Positions 1 through 8,319 of a DNA stretch of 15,515 nucleotides are shown one piece after another. Numbering within the stretch: position 1 is the first letter of the stretch; each line of letters begins with the position of its first letter. Location: positions 1 through 15,515 of the forward strand of contig DKOA01000046.1 of NCBI GenBank assembly GCA_002469895.1, in the 5' to 3' direction. This DNA comes from Opitutia bacterium UBA7374. GTDB taxonomy: Bacteria; Verrucomicrobiota; Verrucomicrobiia; Opitutales; Coraliomargaritaceae. The notes under the pieces were generated by a model. That model saw nothing but the letters and a program-made list of their open reading frames with translations, did no database searches and was not told the origin of the DNA. The translations under genes were made by a program, and so were the position numbers.

Positions 1-881
1 AGTTGGTCGGCGTTGGCGACCTCGAGGACTGCCTCGATGGTAAGTAGTGCGGTAGGGAGAATGTCTGCTCGGGCAGGGGGTAAAGCGGGTATAGCGAGGC
101 GATCATGGAGGGGAACCCCGCCAATCCGTTGGCGAAGTTGCGAGATTTCCTGCATTGTCATGCAAGCGGATCGGTTTTCGATGGTGAGTCCGTCTTCTGC
201 CGCGAGGATGGCTCGGGTAACTACAATTGCACCACCGGTAGCGACAACCGGGAGGCTGGGTAAGCTGCCGTCAATGGATGTTTCGAGGGTCTTGCGAACG
301 TGGGTTTGTATGGCTGACGCGGTGTTTTGGTCGATCGGGGCTTCGCGGTCTAGAAGGAATTGTTCGCTGAGACGAACAGCACCGAGTTGGAGGGAGATTG
401 CCTGCTGGATTTGTGCTTTTTGCAAGAGGATGACTTCGAGACTGCCTCCGCCAAGATCGATTTGAAGATAATCATTCAGGGTCGAGAGCTCTGGGTCGGT
501 AGCGAGGCCGCGCGCGATGAGGCGGGCTTCTTCGGGTCCATCGAGGATGTCGACCCGGTAGTGGGTCTGCGTTTCTATTAGCTCAGTAAATTCTTGTCCA
601 TTGCGAGCATCGCGAACAGCGCTGGTGGCTACGATGCGGACGGCGTCTGGCTGGTAAGCGCGGGCAAGCCGGAGGAGTTCTGTGACAGTACGAGTGCCCG
701 CCTCGATGGCTTGAGCAGAGAGTCGGGGATGTGCTTGACTGATGCCGGAGCTGATACGGGTCTCAATGGTATGGGTGTAAAGAACTTCAATACCGCTGTT
801 GTTGGGTGAAGATCGTGCAACCAGTAGTTTAATCGAATTACTGCCGATATCAATGATCGCGACTGTGGGCGCTCGAGACAT
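1..881 (-). CDS. Ppx/GppA-family exopolyphosphatase / pppGpp phosphohydrolase (3' end cut by window)
   Basis: This gene runs off the left edge, so the C-terminus is missing; 293 residues are visible. The protein belongs to the ASKHA-fold Ppx/GppA family, which releases phosphate from polyphosphate or converts pppGpp to ppGpp in the cytoplasm. The phosphate-1 motif is at residues 9-20 (IIDIGSNSIKLL). The conserved ATSAVRDARN stretch is at 85-94. The GPEEAR segment with the likely catalytic Glu is near 115-120, and the phosphate-2 motif IDLGGGSLE is at 141-149. A LPPARADI motif near the visible end matches the end region of the short (about 300-residue) family members, so probably only a few tens of residues are lost. 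The ATG at 881 puts the DIGSN motif at the usual distance; an ATG at 892 is out of frame. No strong Shine-Dalgarno is seen. Sequence alone does not separate Ppx from GppA. It is divergent from obg. Confidence 0.93.
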   Translation of the reverse strand, partial: MSRAPTVAIIDIGSNSIKLLVARSSPNNSGIEVLYTHTIETRISSGISQAHPRLSAQAIEAGTRTVTELLRLARAYQPDAVRIVATSAVRDARNGQEFTELIETQTHYRVDILDGPEEARLIARGLATDPELSTLNDYLQIDLGGGSLEVILLQKAQIQQAISLQLGAVRLSEQFLLDREAPIDQNTASAIQTHVRKTLETSIDGSLPSLPVVATGGAIVVTRAILAAEDGLTIENRSACMTMQEISQLRQRIGGVPLHDRLAIPALPPARADILPTALLTIEAVLEVANADQ

Positions 882-919
882 CTTTTGAGCATCGGGTATC
901 CCGTCTCGTTGGTCGAACT

Positions 920-947
920 TTGAATCGGTTAAACCGTCGTTTATCAT
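920..947 (+). promoter_or_regulatory. Candidate sigma-70-type promoter for obg
   Basis: A TTGAAT hexamer at 920-925 and a TATCAT hexamer at 942-947 are separated by 16 bases. They match the -35 consensus at four of six positions and the -10 consensus at five of six. Transcription would start near 954, leaving a leader of roughly 70 bases before the obg ATG. This is pattern matching by eye in the 141-base divergent spacer; no equally good promoter was seen for the leftward phosphatase gene. Confidence 0.4.
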
Positions 948-1022
948 CGATTTTATCGGTTGGGAGAAAAGACGTTGCTGATTTGCTGTTGCAACAGATG
1001 GCGGTCGGGATGAAAAGGGTGG

Positions 1023-2051
1023 ATGTTTTACGATGAAGTAAAGGTCACACTGCAGGCAGGCAACGGGGGGGACGGTTGCTTTAGTTTCCGCAGGGCAAAG
1101 TACGAACCGAAAGGCGGTCCGGACGGGGGTAATGGTGGCCGTGGTGGGGATGTGTACCTAATCGGAGATCACAATAAGGCGGATTTGACGGACTATTATT
1201 TTAAACCGGGCTGGAAGGCGGGGAATGGAGAACCCGGGCGCGGGAGTAATCAGCATGGAGCCGGGGGTGGCGATCTGGAGTTGCGGTTGCCAGTCGGTAC
1301 AATTCTCTATGATCGAGAGACGGATGAGATGATTGCTGAGGTGACCGAGGATGGGCAACGGGTTTGCATTTTGGAAGGTGGCGTCGGGGGTAAGGGGAAT
1401 ACGACCTTCAAATCGTCAACGAATCAGGCGCCTCGTGAGTTTACTTTGGGGAAGCCAGGTGATGGGGGTGATTTTCGCTTGGTCATTAAGACGATTGCAG
1501 ATGTTGGGTTGATTGGTTTTCCCAATGCGGGCAAATCGACTTTGCTAAACATGATTACAAACGCACATCCAAAGACGGGTGCGTATCCTTTCACGACGAT
1601 GTTTCCAACGGTTGGTGTGCTGGAGTATCCGGAGAAATATGAGCGGATAACATTGGCCGACATCCCGGGCTTGATTCAGGGGGCGAGTGAAAATCGTGGT
1701 TTAGGTCATCGCTTCTTGAAGCATGTGGAGCGCTGCAAGGTACTATTAGTGATGATCGACATGCAGGGCACGGACGGACGAGAGCCGTTGGGCGACTATC
1801 GTGTCTTACTCAGTGAAATACGGCTCTATAAGGCGAAGCTGGCGAAAAAGCCGATTCTGGTAGCAGCCAATAAGATGGATGAACCGGATGCGGCAGAGCA
1901 TTTAAAGACTTTTGCTAAGAAGTGCCCCCATCCGGTATATCCGATTTCCTGCGTGTCCGATGAAGGTTTTGTCGGGTTGAAGGAAGCCCTTCTGGAGGCG
2001 GTTTTAGAGCTGCGAAGGAAGGAGCAGGAAGTGATCGAGGAGGATGGATGA
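1023..2051 (+). CDS. obg: GTPase Obg (CgtA)
   Basis: A 342-residue Obg GTPase, a cytoplasmic protein that associates with the large ribosomal subunit during assembly and links it to cell-cycle and stringent responses. The glycine-rich Obg fold spans about 1-158 (GNGGDG at 13-18, GGPDGGNGG at 31-39). The G domain follows, with G1 GFPNAGKS at 165-172, the G2 region TTMFPTVG at 191-198, G3 DIPG at 213-216, G4 NKMD at 283-286 and G5 SC at 309-310. The protein ends soon after the G domain in an acidic tail, so the variable OCT/TGS C-terminal domain of some Obg proteins is absent. The ATG at 1023 gives the standard MF-DE start and is preceded by a purine-rich AAAAGGGTGG at 1013-1022, the best ribosome-binding-like sequence in the window. 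Its stop overlaps the next start (ATGA), so the two genes are probably co-transcribed and translationally coupled. Confidence 0.98.
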   Translation: MFYDEVKVTLQAGNGGDGCFSFRRAKYEPKGGPDGGNGGRGGDVYLIGDHNKADLTDYYFKPGWKAGNGEPGRGSNQHGAGGGDLELRLPVGTILYDRETDEMIAEVTEDGQRVCILEGGVGGKGNTTFKSSTNQAPREFTLGKPGDGGDFRLVIKTIADVGLIGFPNAGKSTLLNMITNAHPKTGAYPFTTMFPTVGVLEYPEKYERITLADIPGLIQGASENRGLGHRFLKHVERCKVLLVMIDMQGTDGREPLGDYRVLLSEIRLYKAKLAKKPILVAANKMDEPDAAEHLKTFAKKCPHPVYPISCVSDEGFVGLKEALLEAVLELRRKEQEVIEEDG

Positions 2052-3616
2052 ACACGGGTGGGCATCTTGCGCGGGAGTGCTTTTTGGCCCTGGCCAAGGC
2101 TCCCGGGGATTTGTTTTTAGTGGATCGGATGTCTCGCCGGCGCGAGGTACGCAGGGGTTTCCTTCTGACACTGGCTTGGATGTTGTCTCGCCGGATTGGC
2201 CAAGAGACGAATAAACGAAGAGTCGGCATTGTTTTTCCGCCTGGCATGGGTGCATGCGTCGCGAATCTTGCGGTTTTGCTGGCGGGCAAGGTGCCGGTAA
2301 ATCTAAATTTTACACTGGGGGCATCTGTTGTGCGGGCATGCATGGAGAAGGCGGACCTCGATTGCTTGCTCACGGCGGAGGCGGTACGGTCACGGATGCC
2401 GGAGTTTCCCTGGCCAGAGGATGTATCGGTGCTTGATGTGGCCGTTGCTTTGAAGAAGTTACCGAAATGGAGGGCGCTGTCATTGCTCGCGGGGATTCGT
2501 TGTCTGCCTGCAGTTTGGATGGCGGCGTTATTGCGTTTGCCCCGAGAGGGTGGGAGCGGGGAAGCGGGCCTGCTATTTACGAGTGGCAGTTCGGGTGATC
2601 CGAAGGGAGTCGTTTTGAGCCACCGGAATATTCTGGGCAATTGTGAGCAGATTTCCTCGGCAGGATTGATCACAAAGAATGAGCGGGTACTGGCGAATTT
2701 ACCAGTGTTTCATAGTTTCGGATTTACGGTGACCTTATGGTGCCCGATTTTAGTGGGTTGCCGGATTGTGAGTTTGCCATCCCCATTAGAAGTAAAGAAG
2801 GCGGCAGAGGCGATTGAGGAGGAATCGGTCACTGTGTTAATCGGTACGCCAACTTTTTTGAGGCCTTATTTGAAACGAGTGGGAGCAGAAAAGTTACGAT
2901 CTTTGCGCTATGTCGTGGCGGGGGCAGAAAAGACACCGGAGGGTTTTGCGGATGCTTGGGAGGAAAGGTTTGGCGGGGCTTATCTGGAGGGCTACGGGTT
3001 AACGGAGACATCTCCGGTGGTCAGCGTGAATACACCGAAAGCAAATTGTCGAGGCTCGGTCGGTCGCTTATTGCCTGGTATGTCGGCGCGTTTTCTGGAC
3101 GCGGAAACGATGATGGAAACAGAGCCGGGTTCTGTTGGGATTTTGGCCTTACAGGGCCCGAATATTTTCGAGGGGTATTTGGAAGAGTTGGAAGAAACGG
3201 CGAAGGTGCTCCGCGATGGTTGGTTCATCACCGGTGATTTAGCGCGAATCGATGATGATGGTTACTTATTTATTGAGGGCCGGCTTTCGCGGTTTTCTAA
3301 GATTGGCGGAGAGATGGTGCCGCACGGCACGATTGAGCAGGCTTTGAATGAAGCATATGGTTGGACAGAATCCGAGGTGCCTCTTCTTGCGGTTTCGGCA
3401 CGTTCGGATGCGGCCAAGGGAGAGGCATTGGTCTTGCTCTCAGCGGTTGAATTGGAGATCGAGTCTGTCCGGGCGAAACTTTTGGAAGCAGGATTTAGCA
3501 ATCTCTGGATACCGAGGGAAATTGTTCGGGTAGAGGTGATTCCAAGGCTCGCAACGGGCAAGCTGGATTTGCGAGCCATTGGTGAATGGGCGAAGGACAG
3601 AACCTCTGGTGACTAG
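2048..3616 (+). CDS. AMP-binding acyl-[ACP]/acyl-CoA synthetase, AAS synthetase-domain type
   Basis: A 522-residue ANL-superfamily adenylating enzyme. Such enzymes activate a carboxylate with ATP to an acyl-AMP and pass it to a thiol. The P-loop-like core LLFTSGSSGDPKG is at 175-187, EGYGLTET at 314-321, the ATP-ribose-binding Asp in TGD at 395-397, and the C-terminal catalytic Lys in ATGKLD at 502-507. The segments LAGKVPVNLNFTLGA (78-92) and FSKIGGEMV (416-424) resemble the synthetase half of E. coli Aas, which re-acylates lysophospholipid through acyl-ACP. Here that half stands alone, with no PlsC acyltransferase domain fused. An acyl-ACP synthetase in fatty-acid recycling is therefore the best guess; an acyl-CoA synthetase is possible. 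The ATG at 2048 overlaps the obg stop. The TAG stop shares the palindrome CTAG with the stop of the facing exosortase gene. Confidence 0.86.
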   Translation: MNTGGHLARECFLALAKAPGDLFLVDRMSRRREVRRGFLLTLAWMLSRRIGQETNKRRVGIVFPPGMGACVANLAVLLAGKVPVNLNFTLGASVVRACMEKADLDCLLTAEAVRSRMPEFPWPEDVSVLDVAVALKKLPKWRALSLLAGIRCLPAVWMAALLRLPREGGSGEAGLLFTSGSSGDPKGVVLSHRNILGNCEQISSAGLITKNERVLANLPVFHSFGFTVTLWCPILVGCRIVSLPSPLEVKKAAEAIEEESVTVLIGTPTFLRPYLKRVGAEKLRSLRYVVAGAEKTPEGFADAWEERFGGAYLEGYGLTETSPVVSVNTPKANCRGSVGRLLPGMSARFLDAETMMETEPGSVGILALQGPNIFEGYLEELEETAKVLRDGWFITGDLARIDDDGYLFIEGRLSRFSKIGGEMVPHGTIEQALNEAYGWTESEVPLLAVSARSDAAKGEALVLLSAVELEIESVRAKLLEAGFSNLWIPREIVRVEVIPRLATGKLDLRAIGEWAKDRTSGD

Positions 3617-4536
3617 GCTTCCTCGCGAACCGGTCCGTTTAGGATCCACCAGACTGCAATGACGCAACCCCAGTAGGTAAGACCGCCGACAATTTCGTGC
3701 ATGAGCATGTATTGAGACATCATATGCGGTGCAAGGAGGATAATAATGATGATACGCAGGGTATTGATGAGGAAGCCGAGGGTTATTCCGGCGACGATGT
3801 TGCAGGCAGTGTCAAAGGGGTTGAGTCGACGGTAGAGGGCAAGCAGGACGCTGAGGAGCAGGCTTGTCAGGATAACCCCAAAACCGTTGCATTCGGAGGC
3901 GACTTGGTAGGGGTTTCCGTTAACTTGGAGGATGAGGATTGGGAGGTCTTGTTCGCCGCGAACAAGACTGAGGGCGGTGCTTTGCCCGAGGAGTTCGAGG
4001 AGGGTCTGGCTCCATTGTCCGGCAAGCCCTCGTAGGGGCCAATCGAGGGGCTCCATAAAGGTACTGAAAAGAAGAAAAGCGCAGAGGGTGCCACTAACGG
4101 TAAAAATAATACGGCGTATGCTTTGTCCAAAAACAAAGAGAGCGAGTGATGCAATAGCGAGGCAGTAGGCAGGGATTTGCAGAAGAGAAAGGCCAAGGAT
4201 GAGTGGCTCAGTTGTCGATGCCTGGAGGATTTGCTTGGCGAGATAGCTAAGAAGTAGGATTGCGTACGCAGCGATGAGAGAGCGGCGGGCATCACGATGG
4301 AGAGAAAGGGGTTCGCGGATCTGGATTCCGCCGAAGCGAACAAGAAGGAGGGTCGCTAAGCCTAAGACAATCAGGGCATGAAAGATACGGCTCTGTTCTT
4401 GAGCGGTCGTGGCAATCCATTGGGTAATTGGCCAGAAGGCGAGGCCAAGGCAGGCGTACAGCAAAGCGTGAAGCCAGAACTCCTGAGTGCGGAATTTCTC
4501 TCGGAAGCTATACGCGATTTGTCTGCGGATGGGCAT
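3613..4536 (-). CDS. Exosortase/archaeosortase-family membrane transpeptidase-like protein
   Basis: A 307-residue polytopic membrane protein with about eight hydrophobic segments. The exosortase triad is visible: Cys216 in ASECNGFG, Arg261 in NTLRI, and His280 in MHEIVGG, each at or next to a membrane helix in the order and approximate spacing of the family. Exosortases are thought to cleave C-terminal sorting signals (PEP-CTERM and variants) of exported proteins at the inner membrane, usually in exopolysaccharide-producing Gram-negative bacteria. The protein lacks the EpsI-like C-terminal domain of some exosortases. The Cys context is ECNGFG rather than the common CSG, so the subtype and sorting signal are uncertain. 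No target with a recognisable C-terminal sorting tail is encoded in the window. It lies 39 bases downstream of dnaE on the same strand and is probably read from the same transcript. No Shine-Dalgarno is evident before the chosen ATG. Confidence 0.9.
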   Translation of the reverse strand: MPIRRQIAYSFREKFRTQEFWLHALLYACLGLAFWPITQWIATTAQEQSRIFHALIVLGLATLLLVRFGGIQIREPLSLHRDARRSLIAAYAILLLSYLAKQILQASTTEPLILGLSLLQIPAYCLAIASLALFVFGQSIRRIIFTVSGTLCAFLLFSTFMEPLDWPLRGLAGQWSQTLLELLGQSTALSLVRGEQDLPILILQVNGNPYQVASECNGFGVILTSLLLSVLLALYRRLNPFDTACNIVAGITLGFLINTLRIIIIILLAPHMMSQYMLMHEIVGGLTYWGCVIAVWWILNGPVREEA

Positions 4537-4549
4537 GGATGGTGGCTTT

Positions 4550-4564
4550 CAGAGGCGGCCTCTG
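4550..4564. repeat. Perfect inverted repeat between dnaE and the exosortase gene
   Basis: CAGAGGC and GCCTCTG flank a single central base, which would fold as a six-base-pair stem with a three-base loop. It lies in the 39-base gap between the dnaE stop and the exosortase start. No run of T follows in the direction of transcription, so it does not look like a complete intrinsic terminator. It could be an RNA hairpin affecting the downstream start, or chance. Confidence 0.5.
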
Positions 4565-4575
4565 CTTCGCTTTTC

Positions 4576-7500
4576 TCAGTAAGAACGGCGTTTCTCCCAT
4601 TGGGGCCGAAAGTCAACCGGTGCTTGGGGGGTGGCTTCGATACGCAGGCCCGCCAGAGCGGGATGACGTCGTAATTTGCGATAATTATTTCCGTCGATTG
4701 CAATGGTCAGTGCCTTGGAGGCATTGCTTTCAACGATTTCACCATCGAGAAGGAAGCTGACAGCGACTTCCGTGTTGTGTGTATTTTGACGTTCTCCATT
4801 TTTGCTCTGGTTGTACTCTTCGTCAATCGTCTCTCTGAGCAGGGTGAGGAATGCGGCGGATTCTTTATTGGGATGGAGGATGAAATGAATGCGTTGGATG
4901 AGGCGGGGCAGCGAGGTTTGCAGATCGTACACCTCGTGACCATGGAGCCCGGTCTCGCCGTTTCGTCGGCTGGTTTGTCCAATAATGAGTGCCAGGATAC
5001 CATTTTCTAGGCGGTTGCGATTCCGCTCATAGGCGTCTGAGAACATAAGGATTTCGTGGGTCTCGCTGCGGGTAGCGAGATGGAATACGGCAAATTGGCG
5101 GTTGTCTTTTTTAGTATATTTAACCTGCAGATTAGCGATGATGCCGCAGAGGCGGTAAGGACTGCGATCGTCAAGATGGGTGCGCTCTTCGATCGTGGCA
5201 AAGGTGTCGATGGCTTGATCGAGTCCGGCATAGGCATCCATGGGATGACCAGAGAGGTAGAAGCCGAGGAGCTCTTTTTCGTATTCGAGCTTTTCCGCTT
5301 TCGGCATGGGCTCAATGCCGGCGGGTATTTGGGTGGAGAGTTCTACCTGATCCATCCCCCCAAAGAGGGTGGTTTGGCCACCTTTCCTATCTTGTGCGAT
5401 GACTTCGGCCTCTGCGATTTCCGGGTCAAGGTCGTGCAGGAGGTGGGCGCGATCGTAGCCGAAGGAATCGAAGGCGCCAGTCTTGACAAGTGCCTCGATG
5501 ACACGCCGGTTGACGGCGGATTCGAGGCAGCGGGCGATGAAATCGCGAAAGTCTTTGTAGGGGCCGTTTTCACTGCGCTCACTAATGATTGCTTCAGCAG
5601 CGCCTTCGCCGACACTTTTGATTGCCGCTAAACCAAAGCGAATACTGCTGGAATCGCCTTCGAGGACAGGTGTAAAAGTGGCTCTGGATTCGTTTACATC
5701 GGGGCTGAGGACGGGCAACTGTAGGGCGGTGCACTCGTCGAGAAAGTGGGCGATTTTATCGGCATTGCCCTGCTCGGAGGTGAGGACGGCTGCCATGAAC
5801 TCGACCGGGTAGTTTGCCTTGAGGTAGGCAGTCCGGTAACTGAGCATGGCGTAGGCCGCAGAGTGGGATTTGTTAAAGCCATACTCGGCAAATTTCTCCA
5901 GAAGGGCGAAGATGGATTCGGCGTTTTCTCGATCGATCTGATTCGTTTCTTCGGCTCCTTGAATGAAGACGTCCCTCTGGGCATCCATCACTTCCTGAAT
6001 TTTTTTGCCCATGGCACGACGGAGAATGTCGGCTCCACCAAGGGTATAGCCGGCAATGATCTGAGCGGCCTGCATGACCTGTTCCTGATAGACCAGGACG
6101 CCGTAGGTCTCCTCGACGAGTTCTTTTAGCAGGGGATGGGGCACCTGAACGGTGGAGGGGTCTTTTTTACCTTTTACGAAGTCCGGTATGAACTGCATGG
6201 GGCCGGGACGGTAGAGGGCGATGAGGGCAATGATTTCTTCAAAGGAACTGAGCCCAATTTGCCGACAGAGTTGCTGCATGCCGCTGGATTCAAGTTGAAA
6301 GACTCCGGTAGTGCGGCCGCTGTTGAGTAGAGTGTAGGCCGCGGCATCGTCGAGCGGGGCTTTTTCGATTTCAAAGTCAGGCATGCTCCGGGTGCGGCGA
6401 ACGTTGTTCTGCGCCTCGTCTATGACGGTAAGGGTCTTCAGTCCAAGGAAGTCCATTTTGAGGAGTCCAAGGTCTTCGCAGGGGCCTTTGGGGTATTGGG
6501 TAGTGAGATCGCCCTCCTGCAAGGTGACAGGCACGAGGTTAGTAATCTCCTGGTCGGCAATGATCACACCGCAAGCGTGCTTGCCTGTGTTGCGGACCAT
6601 ACCTTCAATAATACGACCCTGCTCGACAATGCTGCGTGCGACCGAGTTATTCGCTACTTCCTGTTGGAGTTCGGGGGATTTTGATACGGCATCATCGAGA
6701 GAGATATTAATCTCCTCGGGAATCATCTTGGCCAGTTTGTTGGCCTCGGAGAACTCGATCTCGTTAACCCGGGCAAGGTCGCGTACGACCATTTTCGCGC
6801 CGAATGTGCCGAAGGTGATAATGTTAGCGACTCGTTCTCTGCCATATTTTTCGCGGACATATTCGACAACTTCGTCGCGCCGACGCATACAGAAATCGAC
6901 ATCAAAGTCGGGGGGGGATACGCGTTCGAGGTTGAGCATGCGTTCAAAGAGGAGACCGAAGCTGAGTGGATCGATGTCGGTAATGCGGAGGACATAGGCG
7001 ACAATACAACCGGCTCCGGAACCACGACCGGGTCCGACGGGTATACCTTGTTGGCGTGCCCAGTGGATGAAATCCCAGACGATAAGGAAGTAGTCGACAA
7101 ATCCGGTTCCGGCTATGATGGCGATCTCGTAATCGAGTTGATTGCAGTAGCGTTGGTCCGCGGGAGAGGCTTTTGCCCAATTGGCGCGGCAGGTGTCGTA
7201 GTCGGTGCCGTAGCGATCCTTTAGGCCGGTCTTGCAGAGCTCAAAGAGGAAGAGACCATTCTTTTTGAGGCTTTCGCGGCGTTCATCATCCAGCGTGATT
7301 GGTTCTTTTTTGTCCCGGATGAGGATGGCATTTTGTTTTTCGACATAGATGTCGAGGATGCGGTCAAAGTTTTTGTGGTCGCGCCCGTCCTGCAGTTCAA
7401 TCGGCCGCTGATAGACTGGATAGTGATCTTCTCCGAAGGGGAGGTCGGCATCACACATTTCGGCGATAGCGGAAGTATTGGTAACGGCCTCCGGTATTTC

Positions 7501-8286
7501 CTTGAAAGCGAGGTCCATCTCCTCGCGGGACTTGAGGTAGAACTGCCGGGCATCGTAGCGCATGCGCTTTTCATCACGGATCATGGACCCGGTCTGGATG
7601 CAGAGGAGGGAATCGTGGGGCTCCCAATCGGTGTCTTTGACATAGTGTACGTCGTTAGTGGCGACTACTTTGAGGTCAAATTCACTGGCGATTTTGAGGA
7701 GGTCAGGGATGATGCGGCGTTGTTTTTCGATGCCGTGATCCATCAATTCGATAATGAAATATTCTTTGCCAAATATATCGATGAAAGTGCGGGCGGCGGC
7801 ACGGGCTTTTTCGTAGTCACCGTCAGCGAGGAGACGAGGGATGACTGCGGCGAGACAACCGGAAAAGCCGATGAGCCCTTCACTGTGTGCGGCAAGGGTT
7901 TGCAGGTCGGTGCGTGGGTTGTAGTAGAAGCCCTGCGTGTGGGCGCGGGAGACGATTTTACAGAGGTTTTGGTAGCCCGTAAAGTTGCGTGCGAGAAGAC
8001 CCATATGGTAGGACTTCTGTTTTGTGCGTTCTTCTTTTGTTTCTCCCAGCTGGTCTTCGAAAACGAGGTAGATCTCGCAACCAAGGAGGGGCTTAATGCC
8101 GTATTTTTTAGCCTGCTTGAAGAAGCTGGTGAGGCCATAGAGTACTCCGTGGTCGGTAATGGACAGTGCTTTCATGCCGAGTTCGGAAGCACGCTGGCAG
8201 AGGCGGTCCGTGCGCGAGCATCCATCAAGCAGGCTGTGGTCTGTGTGGACGTGCAAGTGAACGAATTCGCGGTCTTTTTGAGGCAT
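4576..8286 (-). CDS. dnaE: DNA polymerase III subunit alpha (DnaE)
   Basis: The 1236-residue catalytic subunit of the replicative C-family DNA polymerase. The N-terminal PHP domain (about 8-220) keeps all nine expected metal ligands: His12, His14, Asp21, His46, Glu71, His94, Cys144, Asp212 and His214. The palm carries GPGRGSGAG at 418-426, the catalytic acidic motif PDFDVDF at 459-465, and the third catalytic Asp at 612 in KMDFLGL. LYRPGPM and GFNKSHSAAYA belong to the conserved fingers and thumb region. QTTLF at 971-975 matches the internal sliding-clamp-binding motif, and an OB-fold with CGIIANLQVKYTKKD follows it. The length is somewhat above the 1160 of E. coli DnaE. The ATG at 8286 gives the usual short lead to FVHLHVH; no Shine-Dalgarno is obvious. 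It is the first gene of a probable unit with the exosortase gene downstream. Confidence 0.99.
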   Translation of the reverse strand: MPQKDREFVHLHVHTDHSLLDGCSRTDRLCQRASELGMKALSITDHGVLYGLTSFFKQAKKYGIKPLLGCEIYLVFEDQLGETKEERTKQKSYHMGLLARNFTGYQNLCKIVSRAHTQGFYYNPRTDLQTLAAHSEGLIGFSGCLAAVIPRLLADGDYEKARAAARTFIDIFGKEYFIIELMDHGIEKQRRIIPDLLKIASEFDLKVVATNDVHYVKDTDWEPHDSLLCIQTGSMIRDEKRMRYDARQFYLKSREEMDLAFKEIPEAVTNTSAIAEMCDADLPFGEDHYPVYQRPIELQDGRDHKNFDRILDIYVEKQNAILIRDKKEPITLDDERRESLKKNGLFLFELCKTGLKDRYGTDYDTCRANWAKASPADQRYCNQLDYEIAIIAGTGFVDYFLIVWDFIHWARQQGIPVGPGRGSGAGCIVAYVLRITDIDPLSFGLLFERMLNLERVSPPDFDVDFCMRRRDEVVEYVREKYGRERVANIITFGTFGAKMVVRDLARVNEIEFSEANKLAKMIPEEINISLDDAVSKSPELQQEVANNSVARSIVEQGRIIEGMVRNTGKHACGVIIADQEITNLVPVTLQEGDLTTQYPKGPCEDLGLLKMDFLGLKTLTVIDEAQNNVRRTRSMPDFEIEKAPLDDAAAYTLLNSGRTTGVFQLESSGMQQLCRQIGLSSFEEIIALIALYRPGPMQFIPDFVKGKKDPSTVQVPHPLLKELVEETYGVLVYQEQVMQAAQIIAGYTLGGADILRRAMGKKIQEVMDAQRDVFIQGAEETNQIDRENAESIFALLEKFAEYGFNKSHSAAYAMLSYRTAYLKANYPVEFMAAVLTSEQGNADKIAHFLDECTALQLPVLSPDVNESRATFTPVLEGDSSSIRFGLAAIKSVGEGAAEAIISERSENGPYKDFRDFIARCLESAVNRRVIEALVKTGAFDSFGYDRAHLLHDLDPEIAEAEVIAQDRKGGQTTLFGGMDQVELSTQIPAGIEPMPKAEKLEYEKELLGFYLSGHPMDAYAGLDQAIDTFATIEERTHLDDRSPYRLCGIIANLQVKYTKKDNRQFAVFHLATRSETHEILMFSDAYERNRNRLENGILALIIGQTSRRNGETGLHGHEVYDLQTSLPRLIQRIHFILHPNKESAAFLTLLRETIDEEYNQSKNGERQNTHNTEVAVSFLLDGEIVESNASKALTIAIDGNNYRKLRRHPALAGLRIEATPQAPVDFRPQWEKRRSY

Positions 8287-8319
8287 CTTATCTGAAGATT
8301 GTGGGCTGCTGGCAGGTAG

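Noticed and set aside
13..465. Plus-strand open frame of 150 codons at the left edge
   Set aside because: Antisense to the Ppx/GppA gene, whose motifs are clear on the other strand.
974..995. GTTGC...GCAAC inverted repeat upstream of obg
   Set aside because: Five-base arms with a 12-base loop are expected by chance.
1915..2673. Open frame of 252 codons on the minus strand across obg and the synthetase gene
   Set aside because: Antisense to two well-supported genes; the translation is rich in Pro, Ser and Arg with no domain pattern.
7333..8295. Open frame of 320 codons on the plus strand opposite dnaE
   Set aside because: Lies wholly antisense to the PHP domain of dnaE and has no recognisable motif; a shadow of the conserved gene.
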